A stretch of DNA of 64,000 nucleotides from Lamellibrachia columna. Lineage: Eukaryota > Annelida > Polychaeta > Sabellida > Siboglinidae. How positions within the stretch are numbered: position 1 is the first letter of the stretch; every line of letters starts with the position of its first letter. The DNA is taken from positions 12,404,898 to 12,468,897 of the forward strand of contig OY759271.1 of the NCBI GenBank assembly GCA_963662155.1, given 5' to 3'. Shown piece after piece: positions 23,640 through 35,725 of the stretch. The notes beneath the pieces were generated by a model, which saw only the letters and a program-made list of their open reading frames with translations, was not told where the DNA came from and did no database searches. Position numbers and translations under genes: made by a program.

Positions 23640-24355
23640 ACATAAACCTGTGGTTGATCAACGTCTTCATCTTCACCTTCATCTTCACCTTCACCTTCAC
23701 CTCCATCCCTTGACCTGGACGTTCATGGGGTGCCATTCATTCACAGTCCTCGCCTGCGTTGTGGGTCCTCTGCTGTACGTAGCAGGGTCGGTAGGTCTTG
23801 ATGTGTCCATTGTTGTATATTGTCTAGCCAGTTTTTTCTCTGGTGGTCCCGTCGTCTCTTGCCCTCCAGGGTGTCGTCTCATGCCTTCCAGGGTGTCGTC
23901 TATTGCCCTCCAGGGTGCCTTGCAGGATGGTTTTTGCAATGGTGTTGTGTCGAGTGACGTGGCCAAACCAGGAGAGCTTGCGTCGTTTCACCTTTGCCAA
24001 CAAGGGCTCTTGCTTTCCAGCAGTGGAGTCCACTCGTTGTCTCATATGTTCATTTATCTTGTGTTCAGTATACGAAATGCGGGGAAGTCTTTTGAAGCAT
24101 TTCGTTTCAAATGTTTGTATGCGTCTCTCTGTTTCTGCTGTCAGAGTCCAGCCCTCGCATCCGTAGAGGAGGATGGATACAAGCTCTACAGCTCTGTAGA
24201 GCTTGAGCTTCATGTTGAAGCTGATGTCTCTGTTCTTTCAGGTGGTGTTAAGTCTTCACTTAGCAGACATGGGTACTGCAATCCTTATTTTGATTTCCTT
24301 TGTTGAAGTGCCGTCTTTGCTTAAGGTGGACCCAAAATATATGAAACAGTCTACT
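23640..24355 (-). mobile_element. RTE-like LINE, 3' fragment
   Basis: The minus strand encodes the region after the reverse transcriptase: EIKIR, LLYGCEGWTL, RIQTFETKCFKRLPRISYTE, EPLLAKVKRRKLSWFGHV, ILQGTLEG. This is typical of widespread RTE-type elements. It is interrupted by frameshifts. The 3' end (23,660-23,705) is a run of CTTCAC/CTTCAT units. The 5'-truncated end abuts the 3' end of peptide pseudogene D at about 24,360. Confidence 0.8.
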
Positions 24356-24393
24356 TCCTCAAGGTTCTTGGATCAACGTCTTGACAACTAACA

Positions 24394-24606
24394 AACATGT
24401 TTCTTTTTCTTCAGCAGGCCCCCACCGTTTTATGCATTGTTTTCTGCACTCGTTCAGTTTCTTGTGGTAGAGACAACAATGGATTCCGACTCTAATATTT
24501 GTGGAGGTGCATTCGTGTGTACACCTCTGGAATCGTTTGTAACAACGGCGGCAGTGAGATCCAGTTGTAGACATTCACATAATATGATCGCACCAACATG
24601 TAAGGC
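24394..24606 (-). pseudogene. Cysteine-rich peptide, decayed family copy D
   Basis: On the minus strand the acceptor CCTTTCCAG is followed by sequence aligning with exon 2 of gene C through GATCTCACTGCCGCCG. About 45 bases are then missing, including the first cysteine; this shifts the frame. Downstream the family pattern resumes (CYKRFQRCTHEC, NECRKQC, WGPAEEKE), with the fifth cysteine changed to tyrosine and the terminal TGA changed to TGT. The open frame then runs on to a stop at 24,359, next to an RTE-like LINE. No first exon was found upstream. This is the only copy on the minus strand. Confidence 0.75.
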
Positions 24607-25936
24607 CTGGAAAGGAAACGTGTTTAAGGTCATGAGAACGCTAACCCTTAAAGGTTTTTCAATCTCAAAATGTTGGTTATTTTACGTAGATTATTACTAT
24701 TTTGTTTTTATCATGACAATGTGGCAATAACCGGAAACGACCGAGATAGCAATGATGTTTTGCACGCCATTCGTCTTCCCGGTCATATTCACAGTATCAC
24801 CACATACTTGGTAGGCATCTTTCAAAGCCGATCTGCTCGACCTTTACAGCGATGGCTGCGTATGCAACTCCAGAGTAACACAATAAAAACGCAAAGGATT
24901 ATTCGATTATCTATCAAGACAAATCTTAGCTGTTTTTGTTTGATATGTCACATACCTCGTCAGTGCTGATGGAATAAAAAAACACCTTTCGCATTTTGGA
25001 CTTGATGGTTTGCTGGATCTGTTCCCCGATTACGGAAATATTTCGTTATGTATTAACTTCGAAGCCTACGGGGCGGTGTTGTTTTGTGTCCCCCAATGCT
25101 TCTCCGTCGCCGTGATTCACATCAACGTCGAGATGGGTGGCATCATGTCGGTGGCTCCTCGTGGCGATATTCTGCGTCTTTACGGTCTTTACTATGCACT
25201 GCAGCTTAAGGTGACTGTCTCTCACGTTGTTTTTCAAGCTTGCATGCATAAAAATAGTTGCTGTCAAATGCACTGTCAACACGAATCCGTTTGTTTCTAG
25301 TAATGGGTACAACGAGGATAAGGTAGGATGCGAGAGATGCGAAAATCAGAATGTCCTCATCTCAGGAACATGTGCCGACCGCCACACCGCCCGCGGTGTC
25401 ACGTGAACTGATTCTGACTTGATGAATGAAATCCAGCTGAAATAAAAGGGGTGCTCTGGACACCCCCGGATCCACCCATGAGTACATACCTATCATTATG
25501 TAGGCATATGCACACATACAATTGTATTACTTAATCGATCCGTCTGTACCATACAACCATCTTATCGAGTGGAACCAGTGTTAGGTTACAGGTTTGGTGT
25601 AAATACATATCTGGCCCTCCAGTAGTGATACGCACAGTGTCAACAAGGCCTTCCGCAGAATGGCTAAATCCTTTCGGAAATACGCGCTCCCACGTTTCCT
25701 AAGCAGTGCAGGAGTTAACACCGTTGACCACCCCCTCCCCCCACTTAGTAAGCTGAAACATTACTTCCACATCCGCCCCATGAATTACTTCAATAGTAGG
25801 ATGAGGCGTAGTTTTTGCAAAACATATCCGACAATGTGAATAATAATATATTGATAAAAGAGCGCGATTGTGTTTCCTAAATTGTAGCAGACAACTACTA
25901 GTTTCTCAAAACGGCACTCTTTAAAGCGCCTGCGTC
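24607..25936. other. No recognisable gene
   Basis: Scattered short frames. A cysteine-bearing frame at 25,010-25,300 does not fit the peptide family. Near 25,380-25,480 GC-rich sequence suggests an old repeat, class unknown. Confidence 0.4.
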
Positions 25937-26105
25937 AATTGATTTAGCCCATCGCAAACCAGGTTCGTTGGTGGTCCCGGATGCAGTGCGTGAACAGCAG
26001 AAGTATCATGCCCAGTTGGTTTGCGTACTTTTGGTGCATATTATTTAAACACATACGCACTCGCGCATGCACGCACGCACGCACGCACGCACACACATAC
26101 ACACA

Positions 26106-26288
26106 CAAATGTGAAAATCTTCCTTCACAACCCATTGCATAAGATATATTCAACGTAAAATTTAGTTATTAAATACTACTACAGTTCATCGTAAAGCCTG
26201 ATAGTTTGCATGGTTTTTGAGAACGAAATAATTGTCAAAAACGGCAGATTGAGACTGCACTTACCAATTAAAATGTTGCTGGTTTATC
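26106..26288. repeat. Repeat X, copy 2
   Basis: Near-identical to 10,858-11,048. The homology stops exactly where the (AC)n tract begins. Confidence 0.9.
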
Positions 26289-26289
26289 G

Positions 26290-26494
<205 letters not shown>

Positions 26495-26539
26495 TGGGCT
26501 AAATGAATTGAATAGGGCGTTTCAACCGACCAATTAAAT

Positions 26540-27060
26540 GGTCACTTTTCTCAGCACTACAGTGGATGGTCTAAACTTCCAACCTGAGCTCAAACAATAT
26601 GTTGTATGAAAGTATAATGTCATGCTTAATCAGAAGACATCGTTGTTATCTCGGCTGTTTCCGGATATAGCCATACTGTCATGTATTTGTTTTATAATAA
26701 ACACCATGGTAATGACGTACGTTCTTGAGACATTTTACCTTGCGGATGTAGTGTCTACAAAAGGTATAGCCAATGTGAGAAGAAACTGAAGGAGGGAAAT
26801 ACGAGATGCGTAAAACGGTTTGGACCAGTTTAAGAAGAGGACATATGATCATTTGCCTGGGCTATGACTTCGCCTCGTTTCTGTCTGCATATAAAGCTGG
26901 CCGGTATTTACACCACAAGTCAGCGTACCGCTTACGCCTAAAAGAGCTAGATGAGTGGTTGTTGGTATTTTGTCACGTAAACTCTAAGTTCAGTCTTTAT
27001 GAACTTGTTGCAGTCTGGTACGTATATGTGTGTTCAGAGTATCGTGGATAGTGGCGATTC
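26540..27060 (+). repeat. Segmental duplicate of the gene B exon 2 region
   Basis: This stretch aligns with 16,700-17,430: upstream intron sequence (TGATGTCATGC-type, then AATCAGAAGACA), the decayed exon E, and downstream flank (ATTTTGTCACG, GTCTGGTACG, CGTGGAT). Several hundred bases are missing in the middle. Confidence 0.7.
26755..26850 (+). pseudogene. Cysteine-rich peptide, decayed family copy E
   Basis: Only the C-terminal part of the exon is recognisable: SQCEKKLKE, RCVKRFGP, then a stop where TEEK would follow. One conserved cysteine is glycine, and the exon's N-terminal part is deleted or scrambled. Surrounding duplicated flanks (26,540-27,060) show it arose from the same unit as gene B. 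Confidence 0.7.
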
Positions 27061-30000
27061 AAAAAATCGAAGCGAGCGACATTTACCGAGCAGTACTTGC
27101 CTGTATGTAACCGAGATAAATCTTAGCAACTGATTTTATTGATTGACGCTGCAACTTGAACAAAGTTCACGTTCGTTAGACGTCGTCGATAAACTATAGC
27201 TGGTAACAATATCACCAATGATTCATGAATGTATTCAGCAATTTTAAGTATTTTTCAAGTTATTGTAGTTTTATTGTTCCTGCTGACGAGGCTGGCTGCT
27301 ACACTTTTACCAAAAAGCACTTTCCCTCGTTGAATTCGAACGATTCATTGTGTGATATTAATTCAGTGTGCTTATCAACAAGTGGCTATAATAATGAACA
27401 TACATACCACATTTTATGAAGATACAACAAATATGTGAAGGACAATCTGCACAGTATGCTGTTTTTGACACAGTTCTTAGTCTTACTTCAGTTTATGTTA
27501 GTATTAAAACCTGCACTGCAATATTATGTAGCGAATTATCAAGCAACAACCAATTGTGTTAAATTGTCCATTAATCAGTTAACTAAAAGTGACAAATTTG
27601 GTTCAAATTGGAATAGCAGGTACCGCATAAAGTCAATGTGTATTTATTGGTGCATTTTCTGTTAAACAAAAATGGAATGTCCTCACAAAAAGGACACCCC
27701 AAAAAAACTAATAATAATGAATTCCGACTGATCAGAAATGTAGCTATGAAATATATTAGACATTCCAAATTAAAACCAATAACCCAATTTTGCCAAGTAT
27801 GTAGGTTTACAAAGACCGTCATAAACTGGTACGTGTCATTTTCCGTTAAACATATTATGTCGTCTCCAGAACACCAACATCCCAGTGCCAAACAGTAATA
27901 CACCAGTGGTTAGTATACATTAATATATGATATTCCACTACCAGAGTCAGCAGGCTTGTGAAGTTATGTGTGCTAATGGAATGTCCTCTCCAGAACAACA
28001 TCAAACAGGATCCGGAAGGTACATAATTGGTTGTAACTTTGCATAATTCTTTCATTTTTGGAAAAAATAATAGTTCAGGTTAATCCCCGATCTATATGAG
28101 TCTAACGAGGAAGCAAAATATTACATAGATTACACCATTATTGGCAGAGATATAACTGAAAAACCAAACCATGTCAAAATTTACCCGAATTTCAAGATTG
28201 AATGTCATACATGTTTGACATTAATATAATTTGTCTATATTGATTACTGTTGATTTCTTTTTAGCAACTCCATTTACATTGAGAAATGGTATATTTTGTA
28301 GAACACGATATTTTTTATGTTACGTTGTTATTTCATTATCCAAAATTGTACCATTTTCTTTATAAAAAATTGCACTTGACAGAAATGTGGATACATTGAG
28401 AGCTGCGTCTGAACTCTTTGTTACACCAAATATCATGGACGTCATTTTGATGGAGATAAATGGCGATTCCAATGTTCTTGGTTGGCTTGCGCATGTATTA
28501 CACACCAGGGGTCGACATGACAGTTGAAGAAACAACTGGTACCTGTCACAGGAAAGTGCCCCTTTCCCCTGTTCTTACCACAAAGTATGGCTCCTTGCCA
28601 TGGTAGAATTGCGATGTCGTCACTCCAAGGAGAACGTTTCTACCTAAGTCTACTCAGATTTTGAAGACCACAGTCTCTTGGCTTCGAAGTGGAATAAATA
28701 TAGTGTGTTACAACTTCACATCAGCACCACTGGCAGAGGAGTTAATTGTAAGTTGTGTGTTTCCATCCGTCCGCATGAGGGTTAAGCAAGTTAGTGCATT
28801 TTCTCCAGAGTTAAAACAAATGTCGGAACTAGGGCCGCTTAACCTAGTGTTATGTCTACAATTTGAGAATATATAATCCTTTGGTTTTAATGGGCTACTT
28901 AGCTCTGTTTATCGAGGATTTCGGTGCAAAGTTTTGTTCAGTACTGCAATTTGTATAATAATTTTTTCAGTATAATAATAATAATAATTGTATAATAATT
29001 TGTTCAGTACTGCAATTTGTATAATAATAGTTAACACATACCTCATACCTCATACCACAATCGGATATTGTGTGCTAAAGGAATGTCCTCTCCAGATTGC
29101 TAATTTTACAGCTTACTTTTGAAACCAATGTTTAGGAAATACATGTAACGTTATGTTCCTAATAACATGTCAGTGTTGATGTAACATCACCTATAGTATT
29201 GGAAAATAACATGAACCAAATAATTGGAACACTTTGATTTTTGAGGCTGCTTGGGATTAAAAGTGCGCCCTTTACTTGAAAACGCCCAAAGTCTGGTGCC
29301 CAGTCCGCCATGTGACGCCACTGTTATATCTCTAGGGAACCAGATTATGCAGTCGTTGGCTGCTCGACCGACCTACAACCCCAAAATAATGGTACAGATG
29401 GGGGATCTAACCCACCGGAGGTCTAACGTGCTGTGAGGAGTAGTGTGACATACATAGCTGCTATTTCTAACTTACAATTTGTTTAATATGTACATGTTTG
29501 TGGATCTTGAGTCCGAATAAAGATGATAATAATAATAATAGGCTAGCTCCATAATAACGAGATTGTAGATTTTCATAGACGCGGATTTTACTACAAACAA
29601 GATGCGTGGCTGCCTTTTCTCCTCGTGAAACACCGTGTAACTCGGTTAGTAAATGATATATGCCAACCATTCTAAAGCGCAGCGGCTTTACCATTAACTA
29701 CAAGTCAGGATGTCAATCATTCAAGCACCTCTTTCGCCTCAACAACCTTATGGACTTGGTAAACCATAAACAGAACATGCATCTGTTCTCTCACTCCCTC
29801 ACAACAATCATAGAGCAGTATGATGCTGGTCAATCACCAGGTTTAATGGGTGACAGGTGTTTTGATAAGGCTTGTTGTGGACCAGGAGTAAGTATGTGTA
29901 AATAGCGTACAATGTGTATGTGATTGGCTTTGGGGGCCGGTTTTTCTATGCACAAAAACGCATCGTTTGGACGATGGTGACGATTTCCCAGTTCCAAAGG

Positions 30001-30199
30001 GGTACCCTCACTTCGCCTACTCCCACGTCGCCTACTGATTTTATTCCCACAACAATTGCCATTAGCAAGCGAATAAACGTTGTGACATTTGTATTTGGTA
30101 TGGTGTCACATGAAACAGGAAATATTTATTCGTCCTAAAGACACCAAAACAGAGTATTCGAAACAAAAACCATACAATATATTACATCTATGTCGACTT
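27061..30199. other. No recognisable gene; short dispersed repeats
   Basis: The motif GGAATGTCCTCTCCAGA occurs near 27,978 and 29,077, with a related one near 27,675. At 29,490-29,545 a segment TTTGTGGATCTTGAGTCC followed by AATAAAGATGATAATAATAA matches 53,715-53,775 and looks like a retroposon tail. A segment near 29,600-29,650 (GGCTGCCTTTTCTCC, GTGTAACTCGG) recurs inverted at 46,995-47,050. No coding exon was identified. Confidence 0.45.
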
Positions 30200-32095
30200 G
30201 AGAAAATGAAGTGGTAAGAATATAGAGTACGGTCGGAAAATAAAAGATAATGTCATATAAGGGATGGGAGACTCCTACTAAGACTAAACATTAATCGCTG
30301 TCGTAGGAGCCACCCTGTCGATTAATTTCACCCGTTATTTAAATTATATATATATATAAATCCCTATAGATATTAATGCATGATTACTGAATGAACAAAA
30401 TTAATATAGATATGTATGTATATTACAAATGCCAATTATATTCTTACAACCGGATAAACATAGAGTGGTTTTTAACCAAGGAGGAATGGAGACATAGTCA
30501 GTCATGTTGACATACATAACAATTTTGGATTGCACATTGTTCAATATATGTATTCAGATAATAAAGTTTGATATAATTTGAGAAACCATGTAAACTGTGA
30601 GTGGTGACCTTGTCTTTTAATAACTCAGGTGCATTATTTATGGTATGTGGCAAACTGTACCTGAGACTTCGTTTAGCAAACTCGTGGTGTACCCTGATCG
30701 TATGTATATTATATTGACCACGTGTATTAAAGTTGTGAACACTACTGTTTTGATCAAGTGGTAAGTTTTGCAAGTAGACAGGTAGTTTATTGTTTGAACA
30801 TTTATGACATAATTTTAGTTCCTGCAATTTTAGAATATACTCTACTTTGAGTAAATTAAGACTTTTGAACAGTGGATCGGTATGAGCATTATATTTGCTT
30901 AAACATATAATTCGGAAGGCTTTCTTTTGAAGTTTTTATTCTATCACATCTATAGCCCCAGGCCGTTAAGCCATAGTTTAAATGCGACAATATCAAAGTG
31001 TTATCCAACATAATCTTTATATTAAGAGGTAACAATCGTTTGAGTTTATTTAGGATGCCTATAATTCTGGAGCACCTGTTTGAATTCTTTTTATGTAGCT
31101 TTTCCAAGTTTAATTGTTCATTAAAACTTATCCCTATGGAATTTAACTCATCTACTCTATCGATATATGTATTATCTATTTTTATATTTAGTGGATGTAT
31201 CATATTATTTCTAGCCGTTTTGAAGATCATATATTTGGATTTATTTACATTTAGAGATAATTTGTTTAATTTAAGCCACTCATTAATTTTGTCCAGTTCT
31301 GTGTTGATTAAGAATTCTACATTTTCGTTTTTGCTATATTGTTCGAAAGAGTCTAGGGTACTTGAAAGTGTCGTGTCATCGGCGCACATAATAAAGTTGA
31401 ATTTTGGACTAGATCGTACAAAGTTATTTATGTAAATTATAAATAACAAAGGGCCTAGAATTGATCCTTGAGGTACGCCTGTGGAGATATTAAGCATATC
31501 TGATTGGGCGTCTTCAAATTCTACGTACTGTTTTCTATTTGTTAAATATTTTTTTAATAGGTCTAAAGCTACTCCTTTTACGCCATAAAACTCTAGCTTA
31601 TCAATTAATATTAAGTGATCCAGAGTGTCAAATGCTTTTGACAGGTCCAAGTAAATATTTATAGGAATATTCTTATCATCCATACGTGTCAATATCCTAT
31701 CAATTCATTCAAGACCGGCAAATTCCGTAGAATGTTCCTTTCTAAATCCATACTGACTATCGTACATAAGTTTGTGTCTTTTTAAGAAAGAATCTCTCTG
31801 GTCGTAAATAATTGTTTCGATTACTTTAGGAATTGCAGGTAAGATTGATATTGGCCTGTAGTTTCAGAATAGGGTTTCGTCCCCTTTTTATAAATTGGTA
31901 TTACTTTGGCAGTTTTGAGTTTGTCGGGGAAGATGCCCGTAGTTAATATTTGGTTTGTGATTAAAGTTAAAGATTTTGTCGAACCAGGTTTAATTAACTT
32001 TAGAAGCCGTGAAGAAATACCGTCAAATCCGCAACTTGCTTTTGAGTGTATATCATCTATTGTGTGTTGATGTGTCGATGATATCATTCCAACAA
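30200..32095 (-). mobile_element. Jockey-superfamily LINE, degenerate copy 2
   Basis: Minus strand, same family as 20,500-23,110. It reads SCGFDGISSRLLK (about 32,040), INIYLDLSKAFDTLDH (about 31,650), STGVPQGSILGPLLFIIYIN and CADDTTL (about 31,385; the first residue of YADD is Cys). A 267-codon frame is intact, but stops and frameshifts lie on both sides. The C-terminal part is 30,498-30,830. The 3' end (GGTGGCTCCT, TTAGTCTTAGTAGGAG) is at about 30,310-30,250. 5'-truncated. Confidence 0.85.
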
Positions 32096-32179
32096 CACAA
32101 TGGTGTCATATGTGTCGATGATACATTTGTGAAGCCATGAAATAACCTTCAACCTCTTATGTTTTCACACTCGATCTCA

Positions 32180-32371
32180 CTACATCTTGAACCATGATAC
32201 TGCACTTGCAGCTAAGTCGAACAAGCAAAGTCAATAATGTATAAATATATTTCCTATTAGCATTATTTTCTTTCACAATTTAGCCACAACACCAATGCTG
32301 TTAGTGCGAATACAAGTTTCCGGTGTACAAGATATCAGTGTACAAATACAAGTAATGCTGTTCAACTCAAG
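32180..32371 (+). promoter_or_regulatory. Upstream region of peptide gene C
   Basis: CATCTTGAACC and GCACTTGCAGCTAAG at 32,185-32,220 match the block upstream of gene B. A TATAAATA is at 32,240-32,247, farther from the ATG than in gene B, because extra sequence with a small internal duplication (AATACAAGT) lies between. Confidence 0.5.
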
Positions 32372-33152
32372 ATGCAAGTCTACGTAGTAAGTACCATTCA
32401 TTAAACACATATGTAGCCATAAATAAAAGTTATTACTTAAGTGATGTGTTTGTGTCATGCAACCGTCTTCGGGTGGAACCGGATGACTCATTAAAAATAC
32501 CATTGACTCATTACAAAATTATTTACAATACGACAATAGGCATGCCTAAATACAGACAAAGACTTAACTTATGATATTACATAGACTGTCGATAAAATTA
32601 CTAGATAGTGGGCTTGGACGTTTGGTTAATGTTTCTGACAGCATAGCGTTAAGAAACATCCAGAAACGGATTAGTGCACCGAGGACAACATACAGCTTGA
32701 CAGTGACCACCCTCGGTATTGGGGCATTATGATATGCCTAATTTAAAGATATTGATGTGTATTTACTGTTAACAAATAAATATACATGTGCATAAGTAAG
32801 TTGACAAAATATTAAATATAACAACGATCTACTTACAAGTCCCAATGTTTTAGTATTGAACATCCATTAACGGTTTGTAATACCGTCAAATGCGTCTCCT
32901 TTCCAGGTCTTTGTTGTCATTGCGATTATATGTGGAGGACAACAGCCGGATCCCACTGCCGCCGTCTATGGTGCCAAAACAATGGGACAATGCATGATAA
33001 ATTGCATGAAGAGTTTCCAGAGATGTGTACACCAATGCCCCATCATAAATATTAGCTCTAGCAACCAGTTTATATTGTGCCGGAAGAGACAGAAAGAGTG
33101 TGCCAAGAGATGTGTAAAACGCTTTGGGCCAACTGAAGAAAAGGACAAATGA
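32372..33152 (+). CDS. Cysteine-rich secreted peptide, family copy C (two exons)
   Basis: Exon 1 is 32,372-32,386: 15 bases, MQVYV, ending at a GTAAGT donor in phase 0. Exon 2 is 32,907-33,152, after the acceptor CTCCTTTCCAG, ending in TGA. The product is 86 residues: a signal peptide (VFVVIAIIC core), a short spacer and the seven-cysteine pattern C-x3-C-x6-C-x3-C-x13-C-x6-C-x3-C, then the FG-TEEK tail shared with gene B. The intron is 520 bases. The phase differs from gene B (phase 1); each gene is consistent only with its own phase. The central 13-residue loop has diverged strongly from copies A and B while cysteines are kept. It lies just downstream of a LINE and upstream of a MITE. Function unknown. 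Confidence 0.8.
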
Positions 33153-33314
33153 TTATAGTACGTTAAGTAACAACACATATTCCGTGAATTTGCGATAAAA
33201 AATCGAAGCGCAAACTACTTTATAATATAGATGTGTCACTTTTGGTTTGATTTGATGCATAGCTTTGTAGGAGAATCGTAGAGAGATCAAGCCTAGGCAA
33301 AGTGTTTTGAAAGC

Positions 33315-33703
33315 TAAAGGCCTCTTTACAAGAACGAATTTCATCCGATTATGTATAACGACACGGTGTCGCATGATGACGCACAAACAAAGTACATGTG
33401 CGTTTACACGAGCGACGTGTCTAAGCACTGTAGGGTGCGACCTTTTATCTCGCGCCAATCCCAACTTGAGCTTTGGTAAAAGGTCACGACGAGTGCAGCA
33501 CGTGTCTGTCGCGGCGGTCGCTGATTGGCCACTGCTTCAAAACTCGCACCGCACCGACTGTCGTACAGTGGGACCTAGTTCCAGTTCTACGACACAATCG
33601 TTGCGAGGGTGTTTAATCGGGCGATTTTATATGATTACGTCATACGACACGGAGTCGCACGATATAATCGGACAACAATCGCTCGTGTAAACGGGCCGTT
33701 AGA
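33315..33703. mobile_element. Non-autonomous DNA transposon (MITE)
   Basis: Imperfect terminal inverted repeats: TAAAGGCCTCTTTACAAG at the left and, inverted, TAACGGCCCGTTTACACG at the right. Internal subterminal inverted motifs (TTTACACGAGCGA) occur in both orientations. No open frame of note. It is unusually rich in CG dinucleotides compared with its surroundings and starts 160 bases after the stop of peptide gene C. Confidence 0.7.
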
Positions 33704-35299
33704 TTTTCTCTGTTTCGATTATTTAGGGGGAGCCGGTTCTAGTCATCATTGCGCTTCGGTTAGAAGCAGTTTTCTGTTGTACTCTCTTGCGTCATGGGTA
33801 CCTGGCTTGAATTTTTTTCAAACGTCTTTATGATTCCGAATGTGTATATTATGTCTCACAGCATTCGAATACGAATGTTTACTGTTACTACGTATGTACA
33901 ATACTGTAATCCTGAATCTGTCACACATTAAATGTGTGTATCTTTGATGAATAATAGGCCTATTTGTTGGGGGTAATAAGTGTAAAACTAAAAAAATTAA
34001 CAAGTATTGTGTCAGTTAAATATTAAATGCGCTTGGGAAACTTGTTACGATTAAATATTTATACTAAAATTAATAATATTCCTGCAAAATGTTTTATTAT
34101 TAGTATTATTAGTTTGGGTGCCATCGGGGCAACATCGTTGTTTCCATCATCACGTTCCTATTCGAAAATTAAATATTAGCCTAATTAATAATTAGCCTAA
34201 TTAAAAGTTTTTTATCGTCAGCAGACTCAGCACCCTCGAATGCAGATGCAGTTTATTTCATCACTTAAAAGTGCGTTTTTTTTTTACTTAAGTTGTTAGA
34301 TCTGGTAAGGCTAAAAAAAGTGGATATCCAAAATGGTAAACACTTTATGGGGTCAAGGCTGATTATGGGCATGATTTCCATCCACTCGCCGATCATATTA
34401 CAAAGTTATGATGTTTTACCAAGGGCGGAATTGTCAGCGTTTGCATGTTCACTTCAATAAATGCTGGATCATGCATTAAATGATGCAATAGTTTGCCTGA
34501 TGATTTCACAAAAACTACATACAAAAGTTGTACAAAAGAGCTGGCATGTCGTAGCGGAAACTAGGTAGGTTTGGATTTTCGCAAAGGGGCACTTGCCCCC
34601 CCTCCCCCCGGATCTCGATCTGATTCTTTCTTGCCCCTCCCTGGAAAAATTCTTGCAGACGCCCCTGACGTTCACAAACCTAAAGCACTATACCCCGCGC
34701 CCGTCTAAGCAACATGTGGCGGTTCCTTGTGAAACAACAATTGACATATATACAGAAATCGGGAAGATGTTTGTCAAATGCGTTCTCTTTGCCGGGGCTA
34801 TTTTAAACAGGGCACTTGTGAAATAAGTAGTTCCGCTCACTCGACTGCCGCGTGTCTCCGTATAGTAGCCCGCACTGCTCACTTCAACAACCTTCTTCTG
34901 GCCTCGTGACCCATGCGGCTACAAAGGCCGTCTACCAGTTACACTTCCTGGTGTGCTACAGACGAATGTAGGGCACAGTATGTTTGAATATAGGAAGTGC
35001 TTTTGAGCAGGCACATTGCCAGGTTTGGTTTGCTGGTAGAAGCTGCATGTTGAGAGTGAAATTGTAGATTTTCAGATAATTTTAATAGACGGAAGGCTAT
35101 TTGGGATTTGTTTACCTTTAGACACGTGTGCTCCGTAATTTATGCATACGTTAGTAACCATTGCAGGCATTTTACAAGAGCCAGAAATGCCTATTTCTTT
35201 TTACAAAACTCGATCAGCATGTCAATGAGATGAAGACATCGGCAGGAACAAAGTTTCAGAATGTTTGATGGTCACGTTTTCTTATAATTATGCAACATT
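33704..35299. other. No recognisable gene
   Basis: AT-rich. A GC-rich patch at 34,575-34,675 with GGGGCACTTGCCCC and ACGCCCCTGAC looks like a transposon end but has no partner that I can place. A short frame at 34,768-34,827 begins like a signal peptide but is only 19 codons. Confidence 0.4.
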
Positions 35300-35725
35300 T
35301 TAATATGGCCACCAATGGGAAAGTCAACTGTAGGCTGGACCCTGCAGAGCTTCTTCTCCAGTTCGTTCTAACTTTAGCCACCTGTTTGGCTACAGCCAAC
35401 GTCTCCCATCCCAATTATTGTCTTTCTTTTTCATTTTTTTCGCCAGGTTGTTTTGGGACAACACACTTAATTTCCATTTGCCTTCAGGTGTCTGTTAGAT
35501 CCGTCAGGCTGTGGCTGTCTTCGTTCTTACTTGTCCGATGACCCGATCCACTTCCCTCTTCTTATTCAGACTTCCGTGCTGCTCTTCTTTACCATGGATT
35601 TAATTAGGATATTTTCGTTTGACACTACATATGGCCATCTAACTTTCAGTATCATCCGTAAACACTTGAGCAGGAATGTGTCAAGCCTCCGGGTGCCACT
35701 TTCATATACCTACCAAGTCTGACAT
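35300..35725 (-). mobile_element. RTE-like LINE, decayed C-terminal fragment
   Basis: Reading the minus strand with frameshifts gives KCLRMILKVRWPYVVSNE, RRGKWIGSSDK and CPKTTWRKK. These match the C-terminal motifs (CLRRILKIRW, RRKWRWIGH, GRPKTTWRR) of RTE-like elements such as the one at 48,960-51,380. Confidence 0.6.

Noticed and set aside
23650..24306. 218-codon plus-strand frame
   Set aside because: Antisense to the RTE-like LINE fragment, whose minus-strand reading contains clear LINE motifs.
25010..25300. Cysteine-bearing frame as a possible sixth peptide copy
   Set aside because: Spacing does not match the family, and there is no acceptor or homologous flank. ATGCAAG on the minus strand at about 25,247 is followed by a stop codon.
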